Source: an uncultured Sphingomonas sp. (lineage in GTDB: Bacteria; Pseudomonadota; Alphaproteobacteria; Sphingomonadales; Sphingomonadaceae). From it: a stretch of DNA of 5,812 nt. This document shows positions 1 through 5,812 of this stretch, in pieces. Position 1 is the first letter of the stretch. Each line of letters starts with the position of its first letter. Where the stretch lies: assembly GCA_934555855.1 (NCBI GenBank), contig CAKTFL010000153.1, positions 1 to 5,812 of the forward strand, read 5' to 3'. The notes beneath the pieces are model-generated. The model was not told where the DNA came from, made no database searches, and saw only the letters and a program-made list of their open reading frames with translations. Made by a program: the position numbers and the translations under genes.

Positions 1-246
1 GCGGTCAAGGACGCCAAGTCGGGTCAGGTCGAGTTCCGCGTCGAAAAGGCCGGCATCATCCATTCCGGCATCGGCAAGGCGAGCTTCCCGGCCGAGGACC
101 TGCGCGCGAACTTCGACGCGCTGGTCGACGCTGTCGTTCGGGCCAAGCCGTCGGGCGCCAAGGGCAAGTACGTCCGCAAGATCGCGGTGTCCTCGACCAT
201 GGGTCCGGGCATTCGCGTCGATGTGGCGGAGGTTGCGGGCGCCTGA
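1..246 (+). CDS. rplA: 50S ribosomal protein L1, C-terminal part (5' end outside window)
   Basis: The reading frame is open from base 1 and ends at TGA 244-246, giving the last 81 residues of ribosomal protein L1, which forms the L1 stalk of the large subunit near the E site. In many bacteria L1 also represses translation of its own L11-L1 mRNA. Visible family signatures are the [14 protein letters not shown] stretch, the [14 protein letters not shown] segment and the terminal [10 protein letters not shown] motif, all characteristic of the C-terminal part of bacterial L1. The protein ends in a short AEVAGA tail. The start and the N-terminal domain lie upstream of the window, where rplK would be expected. 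A strong terminator begins 24 bases after the stop, so the transcript probably ends here. The next gene is a helicase rather than rplJ. Identification is secure; only the 5' extent is unknown. Confidence 0.96.
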   Translation, partial: AVKDAKSGQVEFRVEKAGIIHSGIGKASFPAEDLRANFDALVDAVVRAKPSGAKGKYVRKIAVSSTMGPGIRVDVAEVAGA

Positions 247-269
247 CCCGCTTCCTAAGTTACTGACGT

Positions 270-306
270 AAAGGGGCCGGGAGCGATCCCGGCCCCTTTC
301 GTTTTT
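270..306 (+). terminator. Intrinsic (Rho-independent) terminator of rplA
   Basis: A perfect 13-bp stem (270-282 paired with 287-299) closes on the GNRA-type tetraloop GCGA (283-286). Two bases later comes a run of five T (302-306). A GC-rich stem flanked by A on the left and T on the right, plus the T-run, is the classic intrinsic terminator layout. It lies 24 bases after the L1 stop codon and should end the ribosomal-protein transcript, separating it from the helicase gene. Confidence 0.93.
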
Positions 307-322
307 ATTGGCTCCTCCCTTC

Positions 323-368
323 GTGCCCAGGAGCCGCCGAGCGAAGTCGAAGCGGCGTCTCGAGGCAC
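323..368. repeat. REP-like imperfect palindrome between rplA and the helicase gene
   Basis: The segment folds into a long interrupted hairpin. GTGCC (323-327) pairs with GGCAC (364-368). Inside it, GAG (331-333) pairs with CTC (359-361), and CGCCG (335-339) pairs with CGGCG (353-357) across one C/T mismatch. The apical loop of about 13 bases (340-352) contains GCGAAGTCGAA, with CGAAG occurring twice. From memory, GAGCGAAGTCGAA-type palindromes are common intergenic repeats in sphingomonad genomes. Only one copy is in this window, so repetition itself cannot be shown here. There is no T-run after it, so it is not a second canonical terminator. Confidence 0.45.
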
Positions 369-464
369 CCTGCCCTGCGAGACGGGCGACGGGCTTCTAC
401 GCTGCCGTTGCTGCGGGGGCGCTGTTTCACATGCGGGCCTGATGCTCGCCAACAGACGAGTATC

Positions 465-2147
465 ATGTCCTTTTCCCATCTCCCCCAATCGCTCGCCGAC
501 GCGCTGACCGCGCGTGGCTATGAGGCTCTCACCCCCGTTCAGGCCGAGGTGACGACGCCCGAGGCGGCCGGTCGCGACCTGCTCGTGTCCGCCCAGACCG
601 GCTCGGGCAAGACCGTCGCGTTCGGCCTCGCCATGGCGGGCGAGTTGCTGGCGGGCGGCACCCTGCCCCCGCCCGCCCTGCCGCTGGCGCTGGTGATTGC
701 CCCCACGCGCGAGCTGGCGCTGCAGGTCGCCAAGGAGCTGAACTGGCTTTACGCGGCGGCCGGCGGCCGAATCGCGACCTGCGTCGGCGGCATGGACGCA
801 AGCCGCGAGCGCCGGGCGCTGAACGCCGGCACGCACATCGTCGTGGGTACGCCGGGACGGTTGAAGGACCACCTGGAACGCGGGGCGCTCGATCTGTCGG
901 CCCTGCAAGTGGCCGTACTCGACGAGGCCGACGAAATGCTCGACATGGGCTTCCGCGAGGATCTGGAGACCCTGCTCGATTCGAGTGCTTCGGAACGTCG
1001 CACCCTGCTGTTCTCGGCCACGCTCCCACGCCCGATCGTCCAGCTTGCCAAGGCATATCAGCGCGATGCGCTGCGTATCTCGACGGTTGGTGAAGAGCGC
1101 GGCCATGGCGATATCGCCTATCGCGCGGTGGCCGTCGCACCTTCCGACATCGAACATGCCGTCATCAACCTGCTGCGCTTCTATGAGGCGGAAACGGCCA
1201 TCCTGTTCTGCGCCACGCGCGACAACGTCCGCCACCTGCACGCCAGCCTCGTCGAGCGCGGCTTCGCGGCGGTAGCGCTGTCCGGAGAGCATTCGCAGAA
1301 CGAGCGCAACCATGCGCTGCAAGCGCTGCGCGATCGGCGCGCGCGCGTGTGCGTCGCCACCGATGTTGCGGCGCGCGGCATCGACCTGCCGACACTGAGC
1401 CTGGTCGTTCACGTCGAGATGCCGCGCGATGCGGAAGTCCTTCAGCACCGTTCGGGTCGTACCGGGCGGGCGGGGAAGAAGGGCACGGCCGTGCTTATTG
1501 TCCCTTACCCCCGTCGCCGCCGGGTCGAATCGATGCTGCGCGGCGCACGCATTGCGGCCGAGTGGATGCCCGTTCCTTCCGCGGACGACATCCGCACCAA
1601 CGACCGCGCGCGGCTGCTCGAAACGCTGCTTCAGCCGGTCGAGATCGACGAGGAAGATCGGGCGCTCGCGACCGACCTGCTGGCCCAGCGGTCGCCGGAG
1701 GATCTGGCCGCGATGCTGGTGCGGGCTCATCGCGCCAGCCTGCCTGCCCCCGAAGACCTGATCGATCGCGAGCCGCAGCGGGCCGAGCGTGAGCATCGTC
1801 CCGGCTTCGATGATGTCGCGTGGTTCCGCATGAATATCGGTCGGCGCCAGAACGCCGATCCGCGCTGGCTGCTGCCGCTGATCTGCCGCCGCGGTCACAT
1901 CACCAAGACGGAAGTGGGCGCGATCCGGATCGGGGCGAGCGAGACCCAGTTCGCGGTTCCCCGCGCCATGGCGGCCCGTTTCGCGGCATCCGTTCTCAAG
2001 ACGGCCGACGCGGCCGGCGAGGACGAAAGCGGCATTCGCATCGAGCCGCTACAGGGTGCGCCGGCTGCCCCGCCCGCCCGCCGTGGTCCGCCCCAGGGCC
2101 GCCATCAGGCGCGCCCGACCCATGGCGCCCCGCGCGGCCGGCGGTAA
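465..2147 (+). CDS. DEAD-box ATP-dependent RNA helicase, DeaD/CsdA-like, with DbpA-type RNA-binding domain
   Basis: This 560-residue protein is an ATP-dependent RNA helicase expected to remodel structured RNA in the cytoplasm, for example in ribosome assembly, mRNA decay or cold adaptation. All core motifs are present: Q motif (Q26), motif I AQTGSGKT (43-50), Ia PTREL (80-84), Ib TPGR (129-132), II DEAD (153-156), III SAT (184-186), IV near 247-252, V ATDVAARGID (298-307) and VI HRSGRTGRAG (328-337). Residues about 350-430 resemble the dimerisation region of CsdA. Residues about 450-512 (from VAWFRMNIGRR) match the DbpA-type RNA-binding domain. The tail from about 530 is rich in Pro, Gly and Arg, as in DeaD proteins. 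ATG 465 is chosen because Phe3 lies at the usual distance before the Q motif; the in-frame TTG at 408 would add a Cys-containing leader with no family support. No good Shine-Dalgarno sequence precedes ATG 465. Its exact orthologue among DeaD, DbpA and RhlE types is uncertain. Confidence 0.93.
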   Translation: MSFSHLPQSLADALTARGYEALTPVQAEVTTPEAAGRDLLVSAQTGSGKTVAFGLAMAGELLAGGTLPPPALPLALVIAPTRELALQVAKELNWLYAAAGGRIATCVGGMDASRERRALNAGTHIVVGTPGRLKDHLERGALDLSALQVAVLDEADEMLDMGFREDLETLLDSSASERRTLLFSATLPRPIVQLAKAYQRDALRISTVGEERGHGDIAYRAVAVAPSDIEHAVINLLRFYEAETAILFCATRDNVRHLHASLVERGFAAVALSGEHSQNERNHALQALRDRRARVCVATDVAARGIDLPTLSLVVHVEMPRDAEVLQHRSGRTGRAGKKGTAVLIVPYPRRRRVESMLRGARIAAEWMPVPSADDIRTNDRARLLETLLQPVEIDEEDRALATDLLAQRSPEDLAAMLVRAHRASLPAPEDLIDREPQRAEREHRPGFDDVAWFRMNIGRRQNADPRWLLPLICRRGHITKTEVGAIRIGASETQFAVPRAMAARFAASVLKTADAAGEDESGIRIEPLQGAPAAPPARRGPPQGRHQARPTHGAPRGRR

Positions 2148-2156
2148 GCCGATAAC

Positions 2157-2189
2157 CTGAGCGTGCGACGCAAGACGGCGTACGCTCAG
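2157..2189. terminator. Hairpin between convergent genes, possible bidirectional terminator
   Basis: CTGAGCGT (2157-2164) and ACGCTCAG (2182-2189) form a perfect 8-bp stem. It can extend through a G-U, a C-G and a G-C pair and, after one mismatch, two more pairs to a five-base loop (2171-2175). It starts 10 bases after the helicase stop. It also contains the TGA stop of the opposite-strand dehydrogenase (2186-2188). Neither side has a T-run, so it is not a canonical intrinsic terminator. Its place between converging genes suggests a role in 3'-end formation or transcript stability. Confidence 0.5.
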
Positions 2190-3124
2190 CGCGGCCCCTC
2201 GCTTGCGACCGGGCTGGGCAGAGGATGGCCGGATTCCCACGCGACGATGTTGGCCAGCACGAGCCGGGCCATCGCATCGCGGGTTTCCGGCGTGGCACTG
2301 CCGATATGCGGTTGCAGCACGACCTGATCCATGGCGAACAGGTCCGATGGTACACTCGGCTCGTGCGCGAATACGTCGAGGCCGGCGGCCAGGATGCGCC
2401 CGTCCGCCAGTGCCGCCACCAGCGCCGCTTCATCCACGGCTGATCCGCGAGCGATGTTGATGAAGACGCCGTCGGCACCGAGCGCGTCGAGCACCGCCGC
2501 CGTCACGATCGGGGGCTGGCCCGCGGCACTGGATGCCGACAGGATCAGCACGTCGGACGCCGCCGCCAGCGCCTGTGCGCAGGGATGCCAGGCATAGGTG
2601 CGATCGGCCCTCGGGCGTCGATTGTGGTAGGCGATGGCTCCTGCGACGGGCTCCAGCCGGCGTGCGATCGCGTCGCCGATCCGGCCAAGCCCGATGATGC
2701 CGATGCGCCGCCCGGTCACCTTTCGTCCGAACGGCGCCTGCTCGCCCTTCTGCCAATGCCCTGACCGCACGAAACGATCGTTCGCGGCGATGCGCCGTGC
2801 CGCCGCGTAGAGCAGGCCGACGGCCAGGTCCGCGACATCGTCGGTCAGCACGTCGGGCGTGATGGTCACCGCGATTCCCCGTGCCCGAGCGGCGTCGAGA
2901 TCGACCCGGTCATATCCGACCCCGAACACCGCGACCAGTTCGAGCCCCGGCAACGCGCCGATCGTCGCGGCATCGGCGCCGACGCTGCCGCTCGTGACCA
3001 GCACTCGCACCCGCGCACGGTCGGCCTGATCCAGTCCGTTCACCGCACCGTAGCGCTGCCGCAATGCCTCCCCGAGACCGCCCGACAGCGGCGCCACGAC
3101 TACCAGTTCGCCCGGCGCGATCAC
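2186..3124 (-). CDS. D-isomer-specific 2-hydroxyacid dehydrogenase (glyoxylate/hydroxypyruvate reductase type)
   Basis: This 312-residue cytosolic oxidoreductase is expected to reduce a 2-keto acid such as glyoxylate or hydroxypyruvate to the D-2-hydroxy acid with NAD(P)H. It has the two-domain family layout. The substrate-binding FGVGYD (67-72) comes first, followed by the Rossmann GLGRIG (145-150). The catalytic triad is Arg226 (NIARGS), Glu255 (VFAHEP) and His273 (QPHIGSATPETR). After the second Rossmann strand the segment HNRRPR (167-172) is basic where NAD-specific enzymes carry an acidic residue, which suggests NADPH preference (inference). Length fits the family. The start is GTG at 3124, supported by an AAGGAGG ribosome binding site ten bases upstream; no better start is visible. 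It lies 21 bases after the PoxB-like gene on the same strand, so the two are probably cotranscribed. The exact substrate cannot be read from the sequence; gluconate/2-ketogluconate-type reductases are alternatives. Confidence 0.92.
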   Translation of the reverse strand: MIAPGELVVVAPLSGGLGEALRQRYGAVNGLDQADRARVRVLVTSGSVGADAATIGALPGLELVAVFGVGYDRVDLDAARARGIAVTITPDVLTDDVADLAVGLLYAAARRIAANDRFVRSGHWQKGEQAPFGRKVTGRRIGIIGLGRIGDAIARRLEPVAGAIAYHNRRPRADRTYAWHPCAQALAAASDVLILSASSAAGQPPIVTAAVLDALGADGVFINIARGSAVDEAALVAALADGRILAAGLDVFAHEPSVPSDLFAMDQVVLQPHIGSATPETRDAMARLVLANIVAWESGHPLPSPVASEGPR

Positions 3125-3134
3125 CGCCGCCCGC

Positions 3135-3141
3135 CCTCCTT
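3135..3141 (-). promoter_or_regulatory. Strong ribosome binding site of the 2-hydroxyacid dehydrogenase gene
   Basis: The - strand reads AAGGAGG here, a near-complete complement of the 16S rRNA 3' end, ten bases before the GTG start at 3124. It lies in the 21-base spacer after the PoxB-like stop codon. It supports the GTG start and independent translation initiation of the second gene in a shared message. Confidence 0.75.
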
Positions 3142-3145
3142 CACC

Positions 3146-4930
3146 TCAGTCCCCCGGCAGGATGGCGTGAAGCACCTGGCGCGCGGTGTCCTTGATCAGA
3201 TGCCCTTCCGCCGGATCGCTCTTGGCAAGCATGGCCATGAAATTGCCGGCCTGTTCCAGGGTGATGTGCGGCGGTAGCGGCGGCACCTCCGGGTCGCATT
3301 TCACCTCCAGCACCACCGGCACCGGCGCCGCAAGCGCCTCGTCCCAGGCGCTGCCGAGCCGGTCGGGATCGTCGACGTAGATGCCCTTGAGCCCGATCAG
3401 CTCGGCGAACTTGTGGTAGGGGACGTCCGGCAGCGTCTGGCTCGCCTCGAACTTCGGATTGCCTTCCATGATCCGCTGCTCCCAGGTGACCTGGTTCAGA
3501 TCCTCATTGTTCAGGACCACGCAGATCCAGCGCGGATCGTCCCATTGCCGCCAATATTTCGCAACGGTGATCAGCTCCGCCATGTTGTTCATCTGCATCG
3601 CGCCGTCCCCCACGGAGGCGATCACTGGCCGCGACGGGTGGGCGAACTTCGCCGCGATCGCATAGGGCACGGCCGCCCCCATCGAGGCGAGCCCGCCGGA
3701 CAGACTACCCATCATGCCGCGCCGCATCTTCACGTCGCGGGCGTACCAGTTCGCGCAGGAGCCCGAATCGCTGGTCAGGATGACATTGTCTGGCAGCCGC
3801 TCCGACAGTTCGGTGAAGATGCGCTGCGGGTTGACCGGGTTTGCCTTCGCATGGGCTCGCTCGGTCACGACCTTGTGCCAGTCGTCGTTCCACCCGCTGA
3901 TCCGGTCGCGCCAGCCGGTATCCGCCTTGCGATCCAGCAACGGCAGCAGCGCCTCGCAGGTCGCCGCCACATCGCCGGTCAGCGCCAGCTCCATGGGATA
4001 GCGCAGCGACAGCATCCCCGGATCGATATCGACCTGAACGCCGCGCGCCTGCCCCTCCTTGGGCAGGAACTCCGCATAGGGGAAGCCCGAGCCGAGCATC
4101 AGCAGCGTGTCGCATTCCATCATCAGATCCCAGCTCGGCCGGGTGCCGAGGATGCCGAGCGACCCCGTGACCCAGGGCAGGTCGTCCGGCAGTACGTCCT
4201 TGCCGAGCAGCGCTTTCGCGCAGCCCGCTCCCAGCCGATCGGCGACCGCGATCACCGCGTCGGCCGCGCCCTTCGCGCCCGCGCCGACCAGCATCGCGAC
4301 CTTCTCGCCCTCATTGAGCAGGCGCGCCGCCGCATGGAGATCGGCATCGACCGGCACCACCTTGGGCCGGGACAGGCCGACGCCGGAAAAGGTGTTGCCG
4401 TGCGCCCGCTTGGGCTCCTCCATCGGCAGGTCCTGGAGATCGTTGGGAAAGATCAGCGCGGTCACCGCTCGCTTGCCGAGCGCGATCCGCACGGCACGGT
4501 CGGTCAAGTGGCGGACCTGCGCCGGGACGCCGGCGGTCGCGACGAAGTCCGCCGCGACGTCCTTGAACATCGACTGGAGGTCGAGCTCCTGCTGATAATG
4601 CGTGCCGATCGCGGTCCTGGCCTGCTGGCCCGCAATGGCCAGCACCGGCTGGTGATCGAGCTTCGCATCGTACAGCCCGGTCAGCAGGTGCGAGGCACCC
4701 GGCCCGGAAGTCGCAAGACAGACACCCAGCTCGCCCGTGAACTTGGCATGAGCCGAGGCCATGAACGCGGCCATTTCCTCATGCCGGACCTGGATGAACT
4801 CGATGCCGCCCTTCATCCGGTCGAGCGCGCCGAGCAGGCCGTTGATCCCGTCGCCGGGATAGCCGAACACGCGGCGGACGCCCCATTGGTGCAGCCGCTC
4901 CCAGAAGAAATCGCCTACCGTCTGGCTCAT
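3146..4930 (-). CDS. Thiamine-pyrophosphate-dependent enzyme, pyruvate oxidase (PoxB-like) family
   Basis: This 594-residue enzyme belongs to the ThDP family that includes pyruvate oxidase and acetolactate synthase. A PoxB-type enzyme would decarboxylate pyruvate to acetate and CO2 using ThDP and FAD, passing electrons to quinone or oxygen. Three domains are seen. The N-terminal PYR domain carries GYPGDGING (23-31) and the catalytic glutamate E51 in RHEEMAAF. The middle domain (about 195-330) includes VDIDPGMLSLRYPMELALTGD-like residues that align with the FAD-binding region of E. coli PoxB. The C-terminal PP domain has the ThDP/Mg motif GDG (441-443), 30 residues, then NN (474-475). Retention of E51 argues against glyoxylate carboligase, which lacks it. 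The end (about 577-594) might form an amphipathic helix like the membrane lid of PoxB, but it is not clearly homologous. The start is ATG 4930, preceded by a weak purine-rich AGGGGCGGA. A GGAAC-N17-CGTT promoter lies just upstream, and the dehydrogenase gene follows after 21 bases. The substrate is inferred only; many homologues are named just TPP-requiring protein. Confidence 0.9.
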   Translation of the reverse strand: MSQTVGDFFWERLHQWGVRRVFGYPGDGINGLLGALDRMKGGIEFIQVRHEEMAAFMASAHAKFTGELGVCLATSGPGASHLLTGLYDAKLDHQPVLAIAGQQARTAIGTHYQQELDLQSMFKDVAADFVATAGVPAQVRHLTDRAVRIALGKRAVTALIFPNDLQDLPMEEPKRAHGNTFSGVGLSRPKVVPVDADLHAAARLLNEGEKVAMLVGAGAKGAADAVIAVADRLGAGCAKALLGKDVLPDDLPWVTGSLGILGTRPSWDLMMECDTLLMLGSGFPYAEFLPKEGQARGVQVDIDPGMLSLRYPMELALTGDVAATCEALLPLLDRKADTGWRDRISGWNDDWHKVVTERAHAKANPVNPQRIFTELSERLPDNVILTSDSGSCANWYARDVKMRRGMMGSLSGGLASMGAAVPYAIAAKFAHPSRPVIASVGDGAMQMNNMAELITVAKYWRQWDDPRWICVVLNNEDLNQVTWEQRIMEGNPKFEASQTLPDVPYHKFAELIGLKGIYVDDPDRLGSAWDEALAAPVPVVLEVKCDPEVPPLPPHITLEQAGNFMAMLAKSDPAEGHLIKDTARQVLHAILPGD

Positions 4931-4961
4931 CGCATCCGCCCCTGCTGGAGGAGGAATGCTT

Positions 4962-4987
4962 AACGGGTTGGCGCGGGACGACGTTCC
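4962..4987 (-). promoter_or_regulatory. Putative EcfG (general stress response) promoter of the PoxB-like gene
   Basis: On the - strand GGAAC (bases 4987-4983) is followed by exactly 17 bases and then CGTT (4965-4962). This matches the consensus GGAAC-N16/17-CGTT known for EcfG/SigT general stress response sigma factors in alphaproteobacteria. Transcription would start at about 4954-4957, giving an untranslated leader of roughly 25 bases before ATG 4930. Position, spacing and orientation all fit. The motif has nine defined bases, so a chance match inside this particular 90-base gap is unlikely but not excluded. Confidence 0.65.
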
Positions 4988-4997
4988 GTCCCGCGCC
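4970..4997. repeat. Perfect 11-bp inverted repeat between phoD and the PoxB-like gene
   Basis: GGCGCGGGACG (4970-4980) and CGTCCCGCGCC (4987-4997) are perfect reverse complements around a six-base centre (4981-4986). As RNA from the - strand it forms a very stable hairpin starting 23 bases after the phoD stop, so it may end or protect the phoD transcript. No T-run follows; the next bases on that strand are AACCCGTTAA. It overlaps the -35 GGAAC of the predicted stress promoter, so it could instead be a protein-binding site. Confidence 0.7.
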
Positions 4998-5020
4998 CCT
5001 CAGACGCTCTCCAGGGTCGA

Positions 5021-5812
5021 TCAGACCAGTTCGAGCGCCGCGTCCCGGGCCGCAGGAATGCGCGCGCGCTGGATCACGCGATGCTCGAAGGGCTTGGCGA
5101 ACACGGTCGAGACGACATGATACTCGACGCGTGCCTCGCCGGGAGTAAGCGTGACCAGGCTGAAGCCCTTGTGATCCTGATCGCAAAACAGCACCTCGTC
5201 CGCGCCCTCGGCGATGTAGCGGCCGATGCCGGGCAGAAGCGAGCCATAGGACGCGCTCGAAATAGCCGTGGCACCGACCTCCACCGCCGCGAGCCGTCCG
5301 CCGGCATCGCGGCAGTTGTTTGCCCAGGCCGCATGGCTGTCGCCCGACAGCACCAGCGGCCGCGACCCGGCGCGAGCGAAGCTGGCGTACAGCCGCTCGC
5401 GGGCGGGCGGATAGCCGTCCCAGCCGTCGAGGTTGAAGGGCAGGCCCGCCCGGTACCCCGCAAGCGCGGCTGGGATGCCCACATTATACGGCGCGGGCAG
5501 CTTCCCGGTCAGCGCGCGAAAGGCGTCGGCGCCCATCTGACGTTCCAGGTCGGGACCTGGCACCCGTGCCATCACTACCTGGTTTCCCAGTACCTGCCAC
5601 GGCTTGCCTGCCCTGGTCGACGTGGCCAGCGTCCCCTCCAGCCATTGCTGCTGAGCCGCGCCCAGCATCTCGCGAGAAGGGTCCTCGCGAGCGGCGAGCA
5701 CCGCCGCGAACGCCGCTGGATCGGGCGTCACGCCCTTGGACTCCACTTGCTTGCTGCGCGCGAGCAGCCGCGTCTCGACCATCGCCAGCGTCGTCAGGTC
5801 GCCGAACTCGAA
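5021..5812 (-). CDS. phoD: Alkaline phosphatase D (PhoD-type phosphodiesterase/phosphomonoesterase), C-terminal part (5' end outside window)
   Basis: The frame is open from the right window edge to TGA 5023-5021, giving the last 263 residues; the ATG at 5782 is internal. PhoD enzymes are metal-dependent (Fe/Ca) phosphatases that release phosphate from organic esters and are normally exported by the Tat pathway. The signal peptide and N-terminal metal ligands would lie outside the window. Family motifs, numbered from the edge, are FGDLTTLAMVETR (3-15), REMLGAAQQQWL (47-58), VLGNQVVM (74-81), LDGWDGYPPARERL (128-141), VLSGDSHAAW (154-163) with probable metal-binding Asp158 and His160, VEVGATAISSASY (177-189), and DQDHKGF (211-217) with a further conserved His214. 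Order and spacing match PhoD. No frameshift or missing motif is seen. It lies upstream of the PoxB-like gene on the same strand but is separated by a strong hairpin and a new promoter, so it is probably a separate unit. Pho-regulon control cannot be judged because its promoter is not in view. Confidence 0.93.
   Translation of the reverse strand, partial: FEFGDLTTLAMVETRLLARSKQVESKGVTPDPAAFAAVLAAREDPSREMLGAAQQQWLEGTLATSTRAGKPWQVLGNQVVMARVPGPDLERQMGADAFRALTGKLPAPYNVGIPAALAGYRAGLPFNLDGWDGYPPARERLYASFARAGSRPLVLSGDSHAAWANNCRDAGGRLAAVEVGATAISSASYGSLLPGIGRYIAEGADEVLFCDQDHKGFSLVTLTPGEARVEYHVVSTVFAKPFEHRVIQRARIPAARDAALELV

Noticed and set aside
372..387. Short inverted repeat GCCC/GGGC upstream of the helicase
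   Set aside because: Four base pairs in GC-rich DNA is expected by chance.
431..444. Tiny upstream frame ATG-CGG-GCC-TGA with an overlapping TGATG before the helicase
   Set aside because: There is no Shine-Dalgarno sequence, and a frame this short occurs by chance; nothing supports a leader peptide.
408..464. In-frame TTG start 19 codons upstream of the helicase ATG
   Set aside because: The added residues have no family counterpart and no ribosome binding site precedes the TTG; ATG 465 puts the conserved Phe at the normal distance from the Q motif.
387..464. Search for a helicase promoter
   Set aside because: I found no convincing -35/-10 pair, and no GGAAC-N16/17-CGTT, in this stretch; the promoter remains unassigned.
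255..1898. A 547-codon open frame on the - strand opposite the helicase
   Set aside because: It is antisense to a gene with every DEAD-box motif, shows no recognisable domain, is rich in Arg, Gly, Gln and His, and runs through the rplA terminator. This is typical of chance open frames in GC-rich DNA.
4927..4935. Two-codon frame ATG-CGA-TGA whose stop overlaps the PoxB-like ATG on the - strand
   Set aside because: It could influence initiation in principle, but two codons cannot be told from chance and the purine-rich stretch fits the real ATG at least as well.
4945..4956. GGAGGAGGAATG on the + strand, resembling a ribosome binding site and start
   Set aside because: The ATG is only one base after the purine run and no supported + strand gene follows; the region is the leader of the - strand gene.
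3413..4963. A 516-codon open frame on the + strand opposite the PoxB-like gene
   Set aside because: Its composition (Arg, His, Gln rich) and lack of any recognisable domain mark it as a shadow of the complementary gene, whose catalytic motifs are intact.

Overview
The window is GC-rich DNA with five protein-coding genes and very little intergenic space, and it reads as a bacterial chromosome. The end of ribosomal protein L1, the codon usage, a stress-promoter motif typical of alphaproteobacteria and an intergenic palindrome containing GAGCGAAGTCGAA all suggest an alphaproteobacterium, probably Sphingomonadales. This assignment is inferred from sequence character, because no database search was possible.

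Layout. On the + strand, bases 1-246 are the 3' end of rplA (50S ribosomal protein L1). A textbook intrinsic terminator follows at 270-306. A REP-like imperfect palindrome (323-368) lies before a DEAD-box RNA helicase of DeaD/CsdA-like domain order (465-2147). The helicase converges on a gene of the opposite strand. The two stop codons are 38 bases apart, and a hairpin (2157-2189) spans the junction and contains one of the stops.

On the - strand, read right to left, are the C-terminal part of a PhoD-type alkaline phosphatase (5021-5812, cut by the window edge), then a thiamine-pyrophosphate enzyme of the pyruvate oxidase (PoxB-like) family (3146-4930), then a D-2-hydroxyacid dehydrogenase of the glyoxylate/hydroxypyruvate reductase type (2186-3124). 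The last two are only 21 bases apart and the second has a strong Shine-Dalgarno sequence, so they look like a two-gene operon.

The most interesting signal is upstream of the PoxB-like gene. The 90-base gap after phoD holds GGAAC-N17-CGTT, which matches the known consensus of promoters used by EcfG, the general stress response sigma factor of alphaproteobacteria. Its -35 element overlaps a perfect 11-bp inverted repeat. If it is functional, the PoxB-like enzyme and the dehydrogenase form a stress-induced carbon-metabolism operon, comparable to RpoS control of poxB in E. coli. Apart from this, the genes are recognisable families, and I see no mobile element, CRISPR array, RNA gene or clearly undescribed multi-gene system.
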